Origin: Alnus glutinosa
Lineage: Eukaryota > Streptophyta > Magnoliopsida > Fagales > Betulaceae
Reading direction: 5' to 3'
Length of the DNA stretch: 64,000 nucleotides
NCBI RefSeq assembly: GCF_958979055.1
Contig: NC_084896.1
Coordinates: forward strand, 27,390,001 to 27,454,000
Both the position numbers and the translations under genes were made by a program. This document shows positions 52,180-63,800 of this stretch, piece after piece (within the stretch, counting starts at the first letter, position 1; the number at the start of each line of letters is the position of its first letter). A model generated the notes under the pieces. It did no database searches. It was not told where the DNA came from and saw nothing but the letters and a program-made list of their open reading frames with translations.

Positions 52180-52453
52180 GGGTGCATTTGAAATTGCAAA
52201 AAGTGCTATTTTAAACCAAATCGTATAAAATGAACCGTTTGAGAATTGCGATTTTAAAAAATTGCAATATGAAAATGCAGAAAACTGTTTTTTCAAATCC
52301 TAGAAAAAGGTGGTGCTTTTTTTGAAAACACATAATTTAAAGGCTAACCTGCGATTTTAAAGGCCAAATCGCGATTTTTTTAAATGTTTAACTGTGTTTT
52401 TAAAAATCACTTTTTCAAATCGTTATTTTTAAATCGCAAACTCAAACAGACTC
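52180..52453. mobile_element. PIF/Harbinger (Tourist-like) MITE, 274 bp
   Basis: Inverted ends GGGTGCATTTGAAATTGC and, on the other strand, GAGTCTGTTTGAGTTTGC, flanked by TAA on both sides (52177-52179 and 52454-52456). The interior is full of AATCGCGATTTT-like inverted motifs. Confidence 0.8.
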
Positions 52454-53020
52454 TAATACTAAAAGAAATACTCATGCTTTCTTTTAGCCCTCCCTCAAAA
52501 TCAATGTGAATTTAAAAATTATAATTAGATATGTAATAGATCGCTATTGAATTTTAATTCAAAAGTGAGTTTAAAAATTACATCAATTTTGGGAGGACCT
52601 AACTTATATCATTACTCGTGTTTAGGTTGACAGTTAAAAACCACCTTGTACCTATTATCCATCCATCCGCTTTTCAACCCATAACTTTAGGCAAGCAGAT
52701 ACCATATTGGTTATCCGCACATATGCGGATAGAAAGCGGAATATGAGGAGACGAAAGAACTCTGAAATTGGATTTAGCCCATCTAAAAAAGCTAACAAAA
52801 AGCTTTATAAACACAACCTGCCCAAATAAATTAAGCCATAGTTAAAAATAAGAAAATAAAAAAGAGCCAAAAATTCAAAGTAGATGCTATGAGCGATTAA
52901 TACAAAAAAAATGAAAATGTTAGATTTACAACATCAATATAACAACTGCACAATAATCCCTCATGTGAGAGATTGTTGTGCAGTTATTGTGATTGTGTAG
53001 TGTAAGAATCAAATCTCATC

Positions 53021-53255
53021 TACCATCTGCATAGTTCACATATGGACTATATTATATATTTTTAAAGCATATAATATTAGAAAAAATATATTTATCCTAC
53101 CATTGTCTCACTGTAGTTATAGGCGAATTTCACTCCCCTTAATGGGTGGGCGATTATTAAAATCCACCATCTGCATAGTTCATATATGGACTATATTATA
53201 TATTTTTAAAGCATATAATATTAGAAGCAATATATTTATCCTACCATTGTCTCGC
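53021..53255. repeat. local ~90-bp direct duplication
   Basis: A block starting ACCATCTGCATAGTTCA occurs at about 53021-53112 and 53165-53255 with a few differences, separated by about 50 bases. Confidence 0.85.
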
Positions 53256-53699
53256 TTGCTAAATGTAATCGTGTCAATTAATTTGCTATACACAATGTGG
53301 CGCTGCTAATCAACCTTTATTTTTTAAAAAAATAATAGCTAATTTGCAGTGTCACATAAAAAAAAAATAAATAAATAAATAAAAACTTGTTATTTTTAGA
53401 GATAATTGCATCACTGGTCACTTGGGTTGGCTTAAATTATAAATCACTCATGGTAAACTATAATTATAAATCAGTTTCTAAACACGTTTTCTATCTACCA
53501 AGTTAAAAGATTCTATTAATATGTTTAGTCGCACATAATAAGAAGCAGACGTGTGCCTATTACAATTATGTTATTTTTAAGGAGACTGTTGTAGTTCCCC
53601 TCGTCCGCCTTTATTCTCAACTTCTTTTTGCAAAATTAGAGACAGAACCCGCGGGAAAAGACGAGGGGCGCCACAAATCGAATCAGAAACCTCATCCCA

Positions 53700-53865
53700 A
53701 CCAAAAAAACCCCACTTCTTCTCCGCTGTTTCTTATTCCTCTCGTCACTTTTACGCAGCGCGCGTTGTAGCAGAGCATGCAGCTTCTATAAAGCCAACTT
53801 CTCTGGTCTCAAACAAACCCATACTCTCCTCGTGATGCCATTGGCGTATCGCTTCTGAGCCAGAG
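53700..53865 (+). other. inferred 5'UTR exon of LeuRS with two short uORFs
   Basis: A less AT-rich stretch of promoter/leader character (GCGCGCGTTG, CTTCTTCTCCG) ending in donor CCAGAG/GTACAA at 53865. The acceptor TTCTTTGTAG at 60880 lies 19 bases before the LeuRS ATG. Two upstream ATGs open very short frames (at about 53778, 5 codons; and 53834, 8 codons). The start site is not visible. Confidence 0.55.
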
Positions 53866-54490
53866 GTACAATACAAACTCATTCTAGTTACATTTTTTTT
53901 CCGACTGCTTGCTGTTCTTCCATTGTTTGATTGATTTTTGCTTTTAAGCCTCTCTCTGTCTCTCGGTTTGTTATCAGAATTTTCCTTTGGCATGACTATT
54001 CCAGGCAAGCTAATCATGCAAGTAATCAGCTAAGCGTGTGATCCAATTATAAAACTAATCAGGATTTTATATTGATTTCAGTTAAACCAGCCCCATCATA
54101 GAAATTAGCAAGCAGAATTAAATTTTGCCAAAAAAAGAAAAAAGATTCTGTATCATTTTGGGTTAATGAGAATTGATAAGGTGCTGTTTTTGGTGAATTG
54201 ATTCTATATTTTGTGAGTTTTTAGTGCTCTTTGTTTAAATTATATTGGAATTTGGATGATTTAGTATTATTCTGGTTAGTGAGATATATGCTTCTTGATG
54301 TCTTTTGGGCCTTGATTATATGCTATTTTTCGTGAATTGAGCTCCATATTTAGTGAATTATTAATGGGGTTTTTAATACTCTTTGGTTTAAGTTAGATTG
54401 GAATCTGGATGATTCAATTTCTTTTTAGGCTATTGAGATATGATAATCCTTATGATCAGCGTAGTTATTAGTGTTGGTATTACTATGAAC

Positions 54491-54523
<33 letters not shown>

Positions 54524-54839
54524 TTGGAAAAAGTACACATATCTCTCTCTAACTACCACTCAGTTGTCAATGTGACGATGTCCTCCCAATGGACCCAAAC
54601 TACCAATTATGTTATGTTTCCTTAAACTATCAAAAAAATGTCAATGTCCCCTAAAAAAAAAAAAAAAAAAAAAAAAAAAGACCATAAAAAAAGAACTTTT
54701 CCTTTTGCTTAAGATAAAAAGGTCCTTATAAATTCGAAAAAAAAAAAACTAAAAAAAATAATAATAATAAATTTTTTTAAAAAAAAAATTAATAAAAACC
54801 AATTTATTTTTATTTTTATTTTTGAAAAAAGATCAACCA

Positions 54840-55745
54840 AAGCATCATCCACAGATTCCCCGGACTCAATAAATAGGCCTTTTCCACACTGGTCACCTTT
54901 TCTGCACTATGTCATCCAAAGATTCTGCAATTGTTGGTGCATGGTCCTCACATAGTTATGGGGCAAGAATGCGGCCCACATGTGCCTCAATAGTTTCTCC
55001 CAACTATTGATCTTCTCCTTCCCTCGCTGCACTATAGCTTGCTTTTGTTGTTGCCACCATGCAACGTCTCTTCCCCAAAATTTGGTTGCCACCAAAGGAA
55101 CTCTTCGATCATCAGGCACCTCCTTGAAATCCAAGACCTCCTCTACAACGGCTACCCAATTAAGGAATTCTCCAGGTTGTAAATAATTAACCTTGAAATT
55201 GCAGGATGTCAAGTTTGAATCCTAACTCCCATATGCTAGCATTGCTTTAAGCCGCGAGATGCTCTGCCCTCGCTCTACGGTCTGCAAACGGATCAACGCT
55301 ATATTCATCTTCCTCTTCTGCAAAACACGGATTTGGTCGACGATGACGACCGTTAGGCCTACCATGGCGGAAAATTGCTCAGTTAGCAACTCGATTTGGT
55401 CCCCAAATCGTTCAAATTGATCACCAACCCGATCAAACTACTCCTCCAAGCGTTGCAAGCGTGCCGTCAGTTGTTCATTACGTGTTGTCTCTTCGCGCTC
55501 ATACACATCATCAATGGTTGCATGTTTGTTTCCTCCTCCACGTGCTCCTCTTCATGATAGGAAAGAAACCTTGAACTCTAATACCAACTGATGCAGTGTG
55601 GTGTAGTGGGTCGCATAATTAACACACACAAAACTCACAACTCTTCCCAAAACCAAGAATCCAATCAAGGATTTGAGGCAAAATAAGAGGAAACTCAACT
55701 TTGAATGTTTCTTATTAAAAACTAAAGAAAATATCACATAAACTG
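54840..55745 (-). mobile_element. Ty3/Gypsy remnant (gag and primer site)
   Basis: On the minus strand a primer site TGGTATTAGAG (55576-55586) follows an LTR-like end, and a gag fragment at 55212-54907 has FLNWVAVVEEVLDF and AAFLPHNYVRTMHQ motifs of plant Gypsy gag. Frames are broken before and after. It lies in the LeuRS leader intron, next to the Copia element. Confidence 0.8.
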
Positions 55746-55765
55746 CAGTCTAATAAGTATGTTTG

Positions 55766-56109
55766 TGTTGGCATGAGTTGTCAATTTAGTAGGTGATAGA
55801 GTTACTTTAGTAGGTAATTGATGATAGCATAAATTCATCATTGTAATTATTATTCTACTTTAGTAGGTAATAGAGTTACTTTAGTAGGTAATTGATGTTT
55901 AGTAGATTCATCATGATGTTTAGTAGATTCATCATTGTAATTATTATTCTACTTTAGTAGGTAATAGAGTTACTTTAGTAGGTAATTCATGTTTAGTAGA
56001 TTCATCATGATGTTTAGTAGATTCATCATTGTAATTATTACTCTATTTTCTATATAAGATGCAACCCTCACAAAGAGAGGTATTGAATTCAAAAAAAAAA
56101 ATTCTGACA
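55766..56109 (+). repeat. Copia 5' LTR (344 bp)
   Basis: Starts TGTTGGCATGAG and ends ATTCTGACA. It contains a 94-base tandem duplication (units starting about 55841 and 55935) and a TATA-like CTATATAAG near 56050. Confidence 0.97.
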
Positions 56110-56180
56110 TGGTATCAGAGCATCTCACGATCCGGTTCCTTGTTCACGCCCAGCCCTAGGATTTAGCCTCTTATCTACCT

Positions 56181-59100
56181 ATGGCAGCCACCGAAACACC
56201 AACCCAGACAGAGGAATCCACCACCGACCGGATTCTCTCTGAATTACTCACCTCCAAGATGGCCGAAGCTCTGTCCAAAGCCCAGGCCTCAACCGTGACT
56301 TCAGAACCTGCAGCTCTACCGATAGGCATCAAGTTGGATGGCTCCAACTATGGCTTGTGGTCCCAAGTTGTCGAGATGTACATCTCCGGCAAAGACAAGT
56401 TGGGCTACATCAATGGCGACCTGACCCCGCCATCTCCTAACGACCCGTCCTTTCGCAAATGGCGCACTGACAATGCCATTGTCAAAGGATGGCTTATCAA
56501 CTCCATGGATCCGACATTAATTGGAAACTTTATTCGGTTTCCCACAGCCAAACAGGTGTGGGACTCTGCTGCCACCACCTATTTTGATGGTGGTGATACA
56601 TCCCAGGTTTATGATCTCCGGCGCCGTGTTTCACGTCTCCGTCAAGCAGGTGGATCCCTGGAAAGATATTACACTGACTTGCAAGGTCTTTGGCGTGAAA
56701 TTGATTTTTGACGTCCAAACCCAATGGAATGCCCTGCTGATATTCAAAGGTATAATACTCTCCTCCAAGAAGATCGGGTCTACGTTTTTTTGGATGGTCT
56801 TGACGACAAGCTGGATAACATCCGCAGTGACGTGCTGCAGCTACACCCGTTTCCTACCGTAGAGCAAGCTTATGCTCATGTCCGTAGAGAGGCCCTTCGT
56901 CAGGTGGTGATGAACGCAGGTAACCATGAACTTCCTCCAGGAGCAGTGCTTGCTTCAAGAGGCCTCAAGCTTGGAATCCATGGATCGAACCCACAACATG
57001 CTGGAAAATCTGGTTCTAAAGGCCGATCATCATCTGACGGATTAAAGTGCACTCATTGTGGCAATATGAAGCACACACGGGAAAATTGCTTCCAACTGCA
57101 TGGGTATCCGGACTGGTGGCATGAACTCCAAGCCCGGAAGAAACAAGACACTGCTGGTACAAGTGCAGGCATAGGCAAGGCTGCTGTAGCAGCAGCTGAA
57201 CCGTGTCTCTCTCTAATCCCTCAACAGAATTTTTCTTCTGTGGATCAAGGTAATCCCTGTCATGCATTAATTAGTTCTTGCTGCAATACTGACCGTGATG
57301 ATTGGTTACTTGACTCTGGGGCCACGGATCATATGACCTTTGATCCTACGGATCTTTCTCAACATTCATCTCCACGGCGCACTAGCATTGCAAATGCCAA
57401 TGGAGTGGTCTCTCCTGTCACAGGAGCTGGTTCTGTGACATTATCACCCTCTCTTCAATTATCCAACACATTACTTGTTCCCTCATTGTCCCACAAGTTA
57501 CTATCTGTGAGTCAAATTACCACAGACCTGAATTGTGTGGTACTCATATTTGCTGATTTTTGTCTTATACAGGATATTCTCACCAAGGAGATAATTGGGC
57601 GTGGTACTAAGAGGGGGGGATTATACTACATGGAAGATTTCAGTATGGGAAGAACTCATCATGTGTCTTCACTGAGTTCCAAGACTCAACAGATTTGGTT
57701 GTGGCATCGTCGTTTGGGACATCCTTCATTTGGGTATCTAAGGCATGTGTTTCCTGATTTATTTTCTGATGTAGAAGCTTCTGAGTTAAATTGTGATACT
57801 TGTATTTTAGCCAAGAGTCATAGGGCTACTTATCCTTTAAGCATGAATAAAAGTGACATTCCTTTTGCTTTAATTCATTCCGATGTATGGGGACCATCCC
57901 CCGTGTCTATTGTCTCTGGTGTACGTTGGTTTGTAACGTTTGTTGATGATTGCACACGCATGACTTGGTTATATTTGCTTAAACATAAGGATGAAGTATT
58001 TAAGGTTTTTCAGTCATTTCATGCTATGATTCAGACTCAGTTTTCAGCTCAGATTCGGATTCTTCGTTCTGACAATGGTGGAGAATATGTCAATCACCAT
58101 TTTCAGTCCTATTTTCAACTCCACGGCCTTATCCACGAAACTTCATGTCCCCAGACACCACAACAAAATGGGGTAGCTGAAAGGAAAAACCGACATATTC
58201 TTGAAACTGCCCGAGCTCTCCTCCTCGGCGCCCATGTTCCCACAAGACATTGGCCCGATGCAGTTACCACCGCTGTCCATTTGATCAACCGCCTTCCATC
58301 CAAAGTCTTAAATTTCCAAAGCCCACTACAATCCCTATCAACCTTGGTCTCTCTACCTTCTGCCCTCATGCTCCCACCCCGTATCTTTGGATGTGTGGCG
58401 TATGTACACCTTCATAAGAACCAACGTACCAAACTTGACCCTTGTGCTCGTCGGTGCCTCTTCTTGGGCTATGGTACATACCAAAAAGGCTACCGCTGCT
58501 ATGACCCTACTACTCAGCGTACTTATGTGACTATGGATGTCACTTTTCTGGAGTCCGCTCCTTTCTACCCTTCCTCGGTATCCACTGCTCCTCTTCAGGG
58601 GGAGACACTAGATGAAGAGCTGAAGTGGCTAACCTTTGAATGGCTTGAGAATCAGAAAGACACACCATCCGAAGAAGAACCTCTGGCAGCTGAGCCTATA
58701 CCATCAGGAGAAGAACAAGAATCCCCCCGCCTCTCAGTTGCTGCAAGCCCATCTCCTGAGAATATTCCTGAGGTAAGTAATATTGGCACACCCTCAATTG
58801 TCAATGCTATAGATACTGGGTATAACTTACCTTTCAGGCATAACCGAGGCAAACCACCAAACAGATACTCTCCAGACATGGAGGAAAGAAGGTCGAGGTA
58901 TCCAATTGCCAACTATGTTTCCACCGAAAAATTGCCTGAGCCACTCAAGAGTTTTTCACAGGAGCTCTCTGTATGTCATATTCCTACTACAGTTCAGGAG
59001 GCATTAATGGATCCTAAGTGGACAAAAGCAATAGAGGAAGAAATGGGGGCACTACTAAAGAATCAAACATGGACCTTGGTCCCACTACCCCAAGGGAAGA

Positions 59101-60491
59101 AGACAGTCGGGTGCAGGTGGGTCTTCTCAATTAAAAATAAGGCGAGACTGGTTGCAAAAGGATACACCCAAACATATGGTGTAGAGTACCAAGAAACTTT
59201 TTCACCGGTGGCTAAACTAAATACAGTCAGGGTTTTGCTATCACTCGCAGCCAACCTTGATTGGCCATTACATCAGTTGGATGTAAAGAATGCCTTTCTT
59301 CATGGCGATCTTGAAGAGGAAGTATACATGGACACTCCTCCAGGCTACACAGCATCTTCAAACACTGAAATAGTGTGCAAGTTGCAGCGTGCATTGTATG
59401 GACTGAAACAATCACCTCGAGCATGGTTTGAACGGTTCAGTCAAGCAATGAAGAAGTATGGCTTCCACCAAAGCAATTCAGATCATACATTATTTTTGAA
59501 GCATCAACAGGGCAAGGTAACAGCTTTAATTGTATACGTTGATGACATGATCATTACAGGGGATGATGCAGAGGAAATTGATAAGCTTCAAAAACAATTG
59601 GCAACCGAATTTGAGATGAAAAATCTGGGAGGACTCAAATATTTCCTGGGAATAGAAGTTGCTAGATCAAAGAAAGGTATATTCTTATCTCAGCAAAAAT
59701 ATATACTAGACTTACTTTGTGAGGTTGGAATGCTGGATTGTAAGCCAGCAGACACTCCAATTGTTCAGAATCACAGGCTCGGAGAACATCCAAGTCAAGT
59801 GCCAACAGACAGAGGAAGATACCAGAGGTTAGTTGGGAAACTAATTTACCTCTCGCATACCCGTCCTGATATTGCTTACGCAGTGAGTGTTGTAAGCCAA
59901 TTTATGCACCAACCGAGTAAGGATCATATGGAAGCAGTGATTCGGATTTTACGATACTTAAAATCCTCCCCAGGAAAAGGACTTATGTTTGCAAAGAATA
60001 ATCATCTCAGAGTTAATGGTTATACAGACGCAGATTGGGCAGGGAATACCACAGACAGAAGATCCACCTCAGGCTACTTCATGTTTGTCGGGGGAAATCT
60101 TGTTACGTGGAGGAGTAAGAAGCAAAAGGTGGTGGCACTGTCAAGTGCTGAAGCAGAGTTCCGTGGAATGGCTAAAGGACTTTGTGAACTTCTATGGCTA
60201 AGAAGACTTCTAACCGAAATTGGCTTTGCACCTACCTCCGAAATGGACCTCTTTTGTGATAACAAAGCAGCGATTGCTATTGCTCACAATCCTATCCAAC
60301 ATGATCGCACTAAACACGTGGAGATTGACAGACATTTTATTAAAGAAAATCTCGAAGCTAAAATAATTCGGTTTCCATTTGTGAAGTCCGAAGATCAACT
60401 GGCAGATATTCTTACAAAGGCCGTATCAAGCAGAGAGTTTTACAACTCACTAGACAAGTTGCGCATTGAAGATTTGGATGCTTCCACTTGA
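56181..60491 (+). pseudogene. Copia gag-pol polyprotein with one in-frame stop
   Basis: A 1437-codon frame broken once, by TGA at 56709-56711, in gag. Order: gag (UBN2-type, LDGSNYGLW), zinc knuckle CTHCGNMKHTRENC, protease DSGATDHM, GAG-pre-integrase HRRLGHPS, integrase (SDNGGEY), reverse transcriptase (YVDDMIITGDD) and RNase H (GYTDADWAG, then LSSAEAEF). The stop is flanked by TTT and CGT; a CGA-to-TGA change at a CpG would explain it. The RT finger region reads WVFSIKNKARLVAKG, about 10 residues shorter than usual for Copia. Both defects argue that this copy is not self-sufficient. Confidence 0.93.
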
Positions 60492-60498
60492 GGGGGAG

Positions 60499-60843
60499 TG
60501 TTGGCATGAGTTGTCAATTTAGTAGGTGATAGAGTTACTTTAGTAGGTAATTGATGATAGCATAAATTCATCATTGTAATTATTATTCTACTTTAGTAGG
60601 TAATAGAGTTACTTTAGTAGGTAATTGATGTTTAGTAGATTCATCATGATGTTTAGTAGATTCATCATTGTAATTATTATTCTACTTTAGTAGGTAATAG
60701 AGTTACTTTAGTAGGTAATTCATGTTTAGTAGATTCATCATGATGTTTAGTAGATTCATCATTGTAATTATTACTCTATTTTCTATATAAGATGCAACCC
60801 TCACAAAGAGAGGTATTGAATTCAAAAAAAAAAAATTCTGACA
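60499..60843 (+). repeat. Copia 3' LTR (345 bp)
   Basis: Same sequence as the 5' LTR except a 12-base rather than 11-base A run near its end. Confidence 0.97.
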
Positions 60844-60899
60844 GTTTGGTTATGAAGTTATGGTATTTTGTTCTTTGTAGTTTCCGTCTGCATTGTGAC

Positions 60900-63800
60900 A
60901 TGGCGTCAGAGAGTGGAAGTGTAGCGACTGAGGGTGGGAAAAGCTTTGCTAGGAGGGATAGTCTTCTACAGATTGAGCGTGATGTTCGAGAATGGTGGGA
61001 AAAAGAAGATATTTTCAGGGCTGAACCTCGTGAAAGACCTCCTGAACCGGGTGAGAAGTTCTTTGGCAACTTCCCCTATCCTTATATGAATGGGTATTTG
61101 CATCTTGGACACGCATTCTCACTTTCAAAGCTAGAATTTGCTGCTGCTTATCATAGACTAAGAGGTGCCAATGTGCTCTTGCCTTTTGCTTTCCACTGCA
61201 CCGGCATGCCCATAAAGGCCTCAGCTGATAAGCTTGTACGTGAAATCCAACAATTTGGGGATCCACCAACTTTCCCCCATGAATTGGACGAGGAAGTAGA
61301 TATCACACAAGAAGCTGAGGATGCAAATGGAGATGCACCACCGGATACATTCAAGGGCAAGAAGTCCAAGGTTATCTCAAAATCAAGTGGTCAGGCATTC
61401 CAGTGGGAGATTATGCGTAGTTTTGGCCTCTCTGATAGTGAGATATCTCAGTTCCAGAATCCATATAATTGGTTGACCTACTTTCCTCCATTGGCCAGGG
61501 AGGACCTTAAAGCTTTTGGCTTGGGTTGTGACTGGAGACGCTCTTTTATCACTACTGACATGAACCCGTTTTATGATTCCTTTGTGAGGTGGCAGATGAG
61601 GAAGTTAAAATCCATGGGGAAGATTGTGAAAGATGTCAGATACACAATATATTCTCCTCTAGATGGCCAGCCATGCGCAGATCATGATAGGGCAACTGGT
61701 GAAGGAGTTCAGCCTCAAGAGTACACTCTCATCAAGATGGAGGTGGTGTCGCCTTTTCCCTCTAAACTAGGAGTGCTAGAGGGGAGAAGAGTTTTCTTGG
61801 GGGCTGCAACTTTGAGACCTGAGACCATGTATGGGCAAACAAATGCATGGGTATTGCCTGATGGGAAGTATGGAGCCTTTGAAATTAATGACACAGAAGT
61901 CTTTATTCTCACACAAAGAGCTGCCCTTAACCTTGCATATCAGAACTACTCTAGAATCCCAGAGAAACCTACATGCTTGGTTGAGCTGACTGGTTATGAT
62001 TTGATTGGCCTCCCATTAAGGTCCCCTCTTTCGTTCAACGAGATCATATATGCCCTTCCCATGTTGACCATCCTAACAGACAAAGGTACCGGGATTGTCA
62101 CTAGTGTACCTAGTGATGCTCCTGATGATTATATGGCGTTGCATGATTTAAAATCAAAACCATCTCTTAGGGCAAAGTATGGTGTCAAGGATGAATGGGT
62201 ATTGCCCTTTGAGATGATTCCCATCATCGACATTCCAGAATTTGGAGACAGGGCTGCTGAAAGAGTTTGCAAGGATATGAAAATCAAAAGCCAGAATGAA
62301 AAGGAGAAGCTTGCAGAAGCTAAGAAGTTGACATACTTGAAAGGATTTACAGAGGGAACAATGGTTGCTGGTGAGTTTGCGGGGAGCAGAGTCCAGGAAG
62401 CAAAGCCATTGGTCAGGAGCAAGCTTTTAGAGATGGGCCTGGCAATTATGTATAGTGAACCCGAGAAGAGGGTGGTATCAAGGTCTGGTGATGACTGTGT
62501 TGTGGCACTTACAGATCAATGGTACATTACATATGGGGAACCAGAATGGAAGAAGTTGGCCGAGAAGTGCCTGTCCACCATGAATCTATTTTCTGATGAG
62601 ACACGGCATGGCTTTGAGCATACTTTGGGTTGGCTAAATCAGTGGGCTTGTTCACGATCTTTTGGGCTTGGGACTCGCATCCCTTGGGATGAACAATATC
62701 TTGTTGAGTCATTGTCTGATTCCACTATCTACATGGCTTATTACACCATTGCCCACCTGTTACAGAATGGGGATATATATGGATCTGATACATCTCTCAT
62801 AAAGCCTGAACAAATGACTGATGAGGTCTGGGATTTTATTTTCTGTGGTGGTCCATGCCCAAAGTCATCCGATATCTCTTCATCCATTCTTACTAAGATG
62901 AAGCAGGAGTTTGAATATTGGTATCCCTTTGATGTTCGAGTGTCTGGTAAGGATCTCATCCAGAATCATCTGACTTTCTCCATCTACAACCACACAGCAA
63001 TCATGTCCAAGAATCACTGGCCTCGTGGGTTTAGATGCAATGGGCACATCATGCTGAATTCTGAGAAGATGTCCAAGTCTACAGGGAATTTCAGGACCCT
63101 ACACCAGGCAATTGAGGAATTTTCTGCTGATGCCACACGATTCGCTTTGGCTGATGCTGGTGATGGTGTTGATGATGCAAATTTTGCATTTGAGACTGCG
63201 AATGCTGCTATCCTACGACTTACTAAAGAGATTTCATGGATGGAAGAAGTTCTGGCAGCTAAGTCTTCTTTGAGAACAGGTCCCCCATCTACCTATGCTG
63301 ATCGGGTGTTTGCAAATGAGATAAACATTGCTGTCAAAAGGACCGAGCAGCATTACCAGAATTACATGTTTCGAGAAGCTCTCAAGGCTGGTTTTTTCGA
63401 TCTCCAATCTGCCAGGGATGAGTACAGGTTCTCATGCGGTGCTGGGGGCATGAACTATGATTTGGCTTGTCGTTTTATGGATGTGCAGACACGGCTTATC
63501 ACTCCAATCTGTCCTCACTATGCGGAGTATGTTTGGAGGACGCTTTTGAAGATGAACGGGTTTGTTGTGAAGGCTGGATGGCCTGTAGCTGATGCTCCGG
63601 ATCTAACCCTCAAGAGTGCCAACAAGTATTTGCAAGACTCGATTGTTTTGATGAGAAAGCTGCTTCAGAAACAAATATTAGGTTCAAAGAAAGCTAAGAA
63701 GAATGACTCTCCAGTGACATTACTGACTGAAGCCAACAGGCTAACAGGCTTGATTTATGTGAATGAGCAATTTCACGGATGGAAAGCAGATTGCTTAATG

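Larger units (their letters stand above)
51576..53590. other. AT-rich intergenic region
   Basis: No gene. It holds a Harbinger-type MITE (52180-52453) and a local ~90-bp duplication (53021-53112 and 53162-53255). Confidence 0.55.
55766..60843 (+). mobile_element. near-intact Copia LTR retrotransposon, 5078 bp
   Basis: Two LTRs (55766-56109 and 60499-60843), primer site TGGTATCAGAGC at 56110, polypurine tract GAGGGGGAG ending 60498, and a 5-bp target duplication GTTTG at 55761-55765 and 60844-60848. LTRs read identical except one extra A in a homopolymer of the 3' copy. The element lies in the same orientation as LeuRS, within its inferred leader intron. Confidence 0.97.

Noticed and set aside
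54440-54625. Ile-rich open frame over an (ATT)n tract
   Set aside because: It is a translated microsatellite inside the LeuRS leader intron.
57016-60398. Several antisense open frames of 60-90 codons within the Copia
   Set aside because: They are shadows of the gag-pol frame and have no family features.
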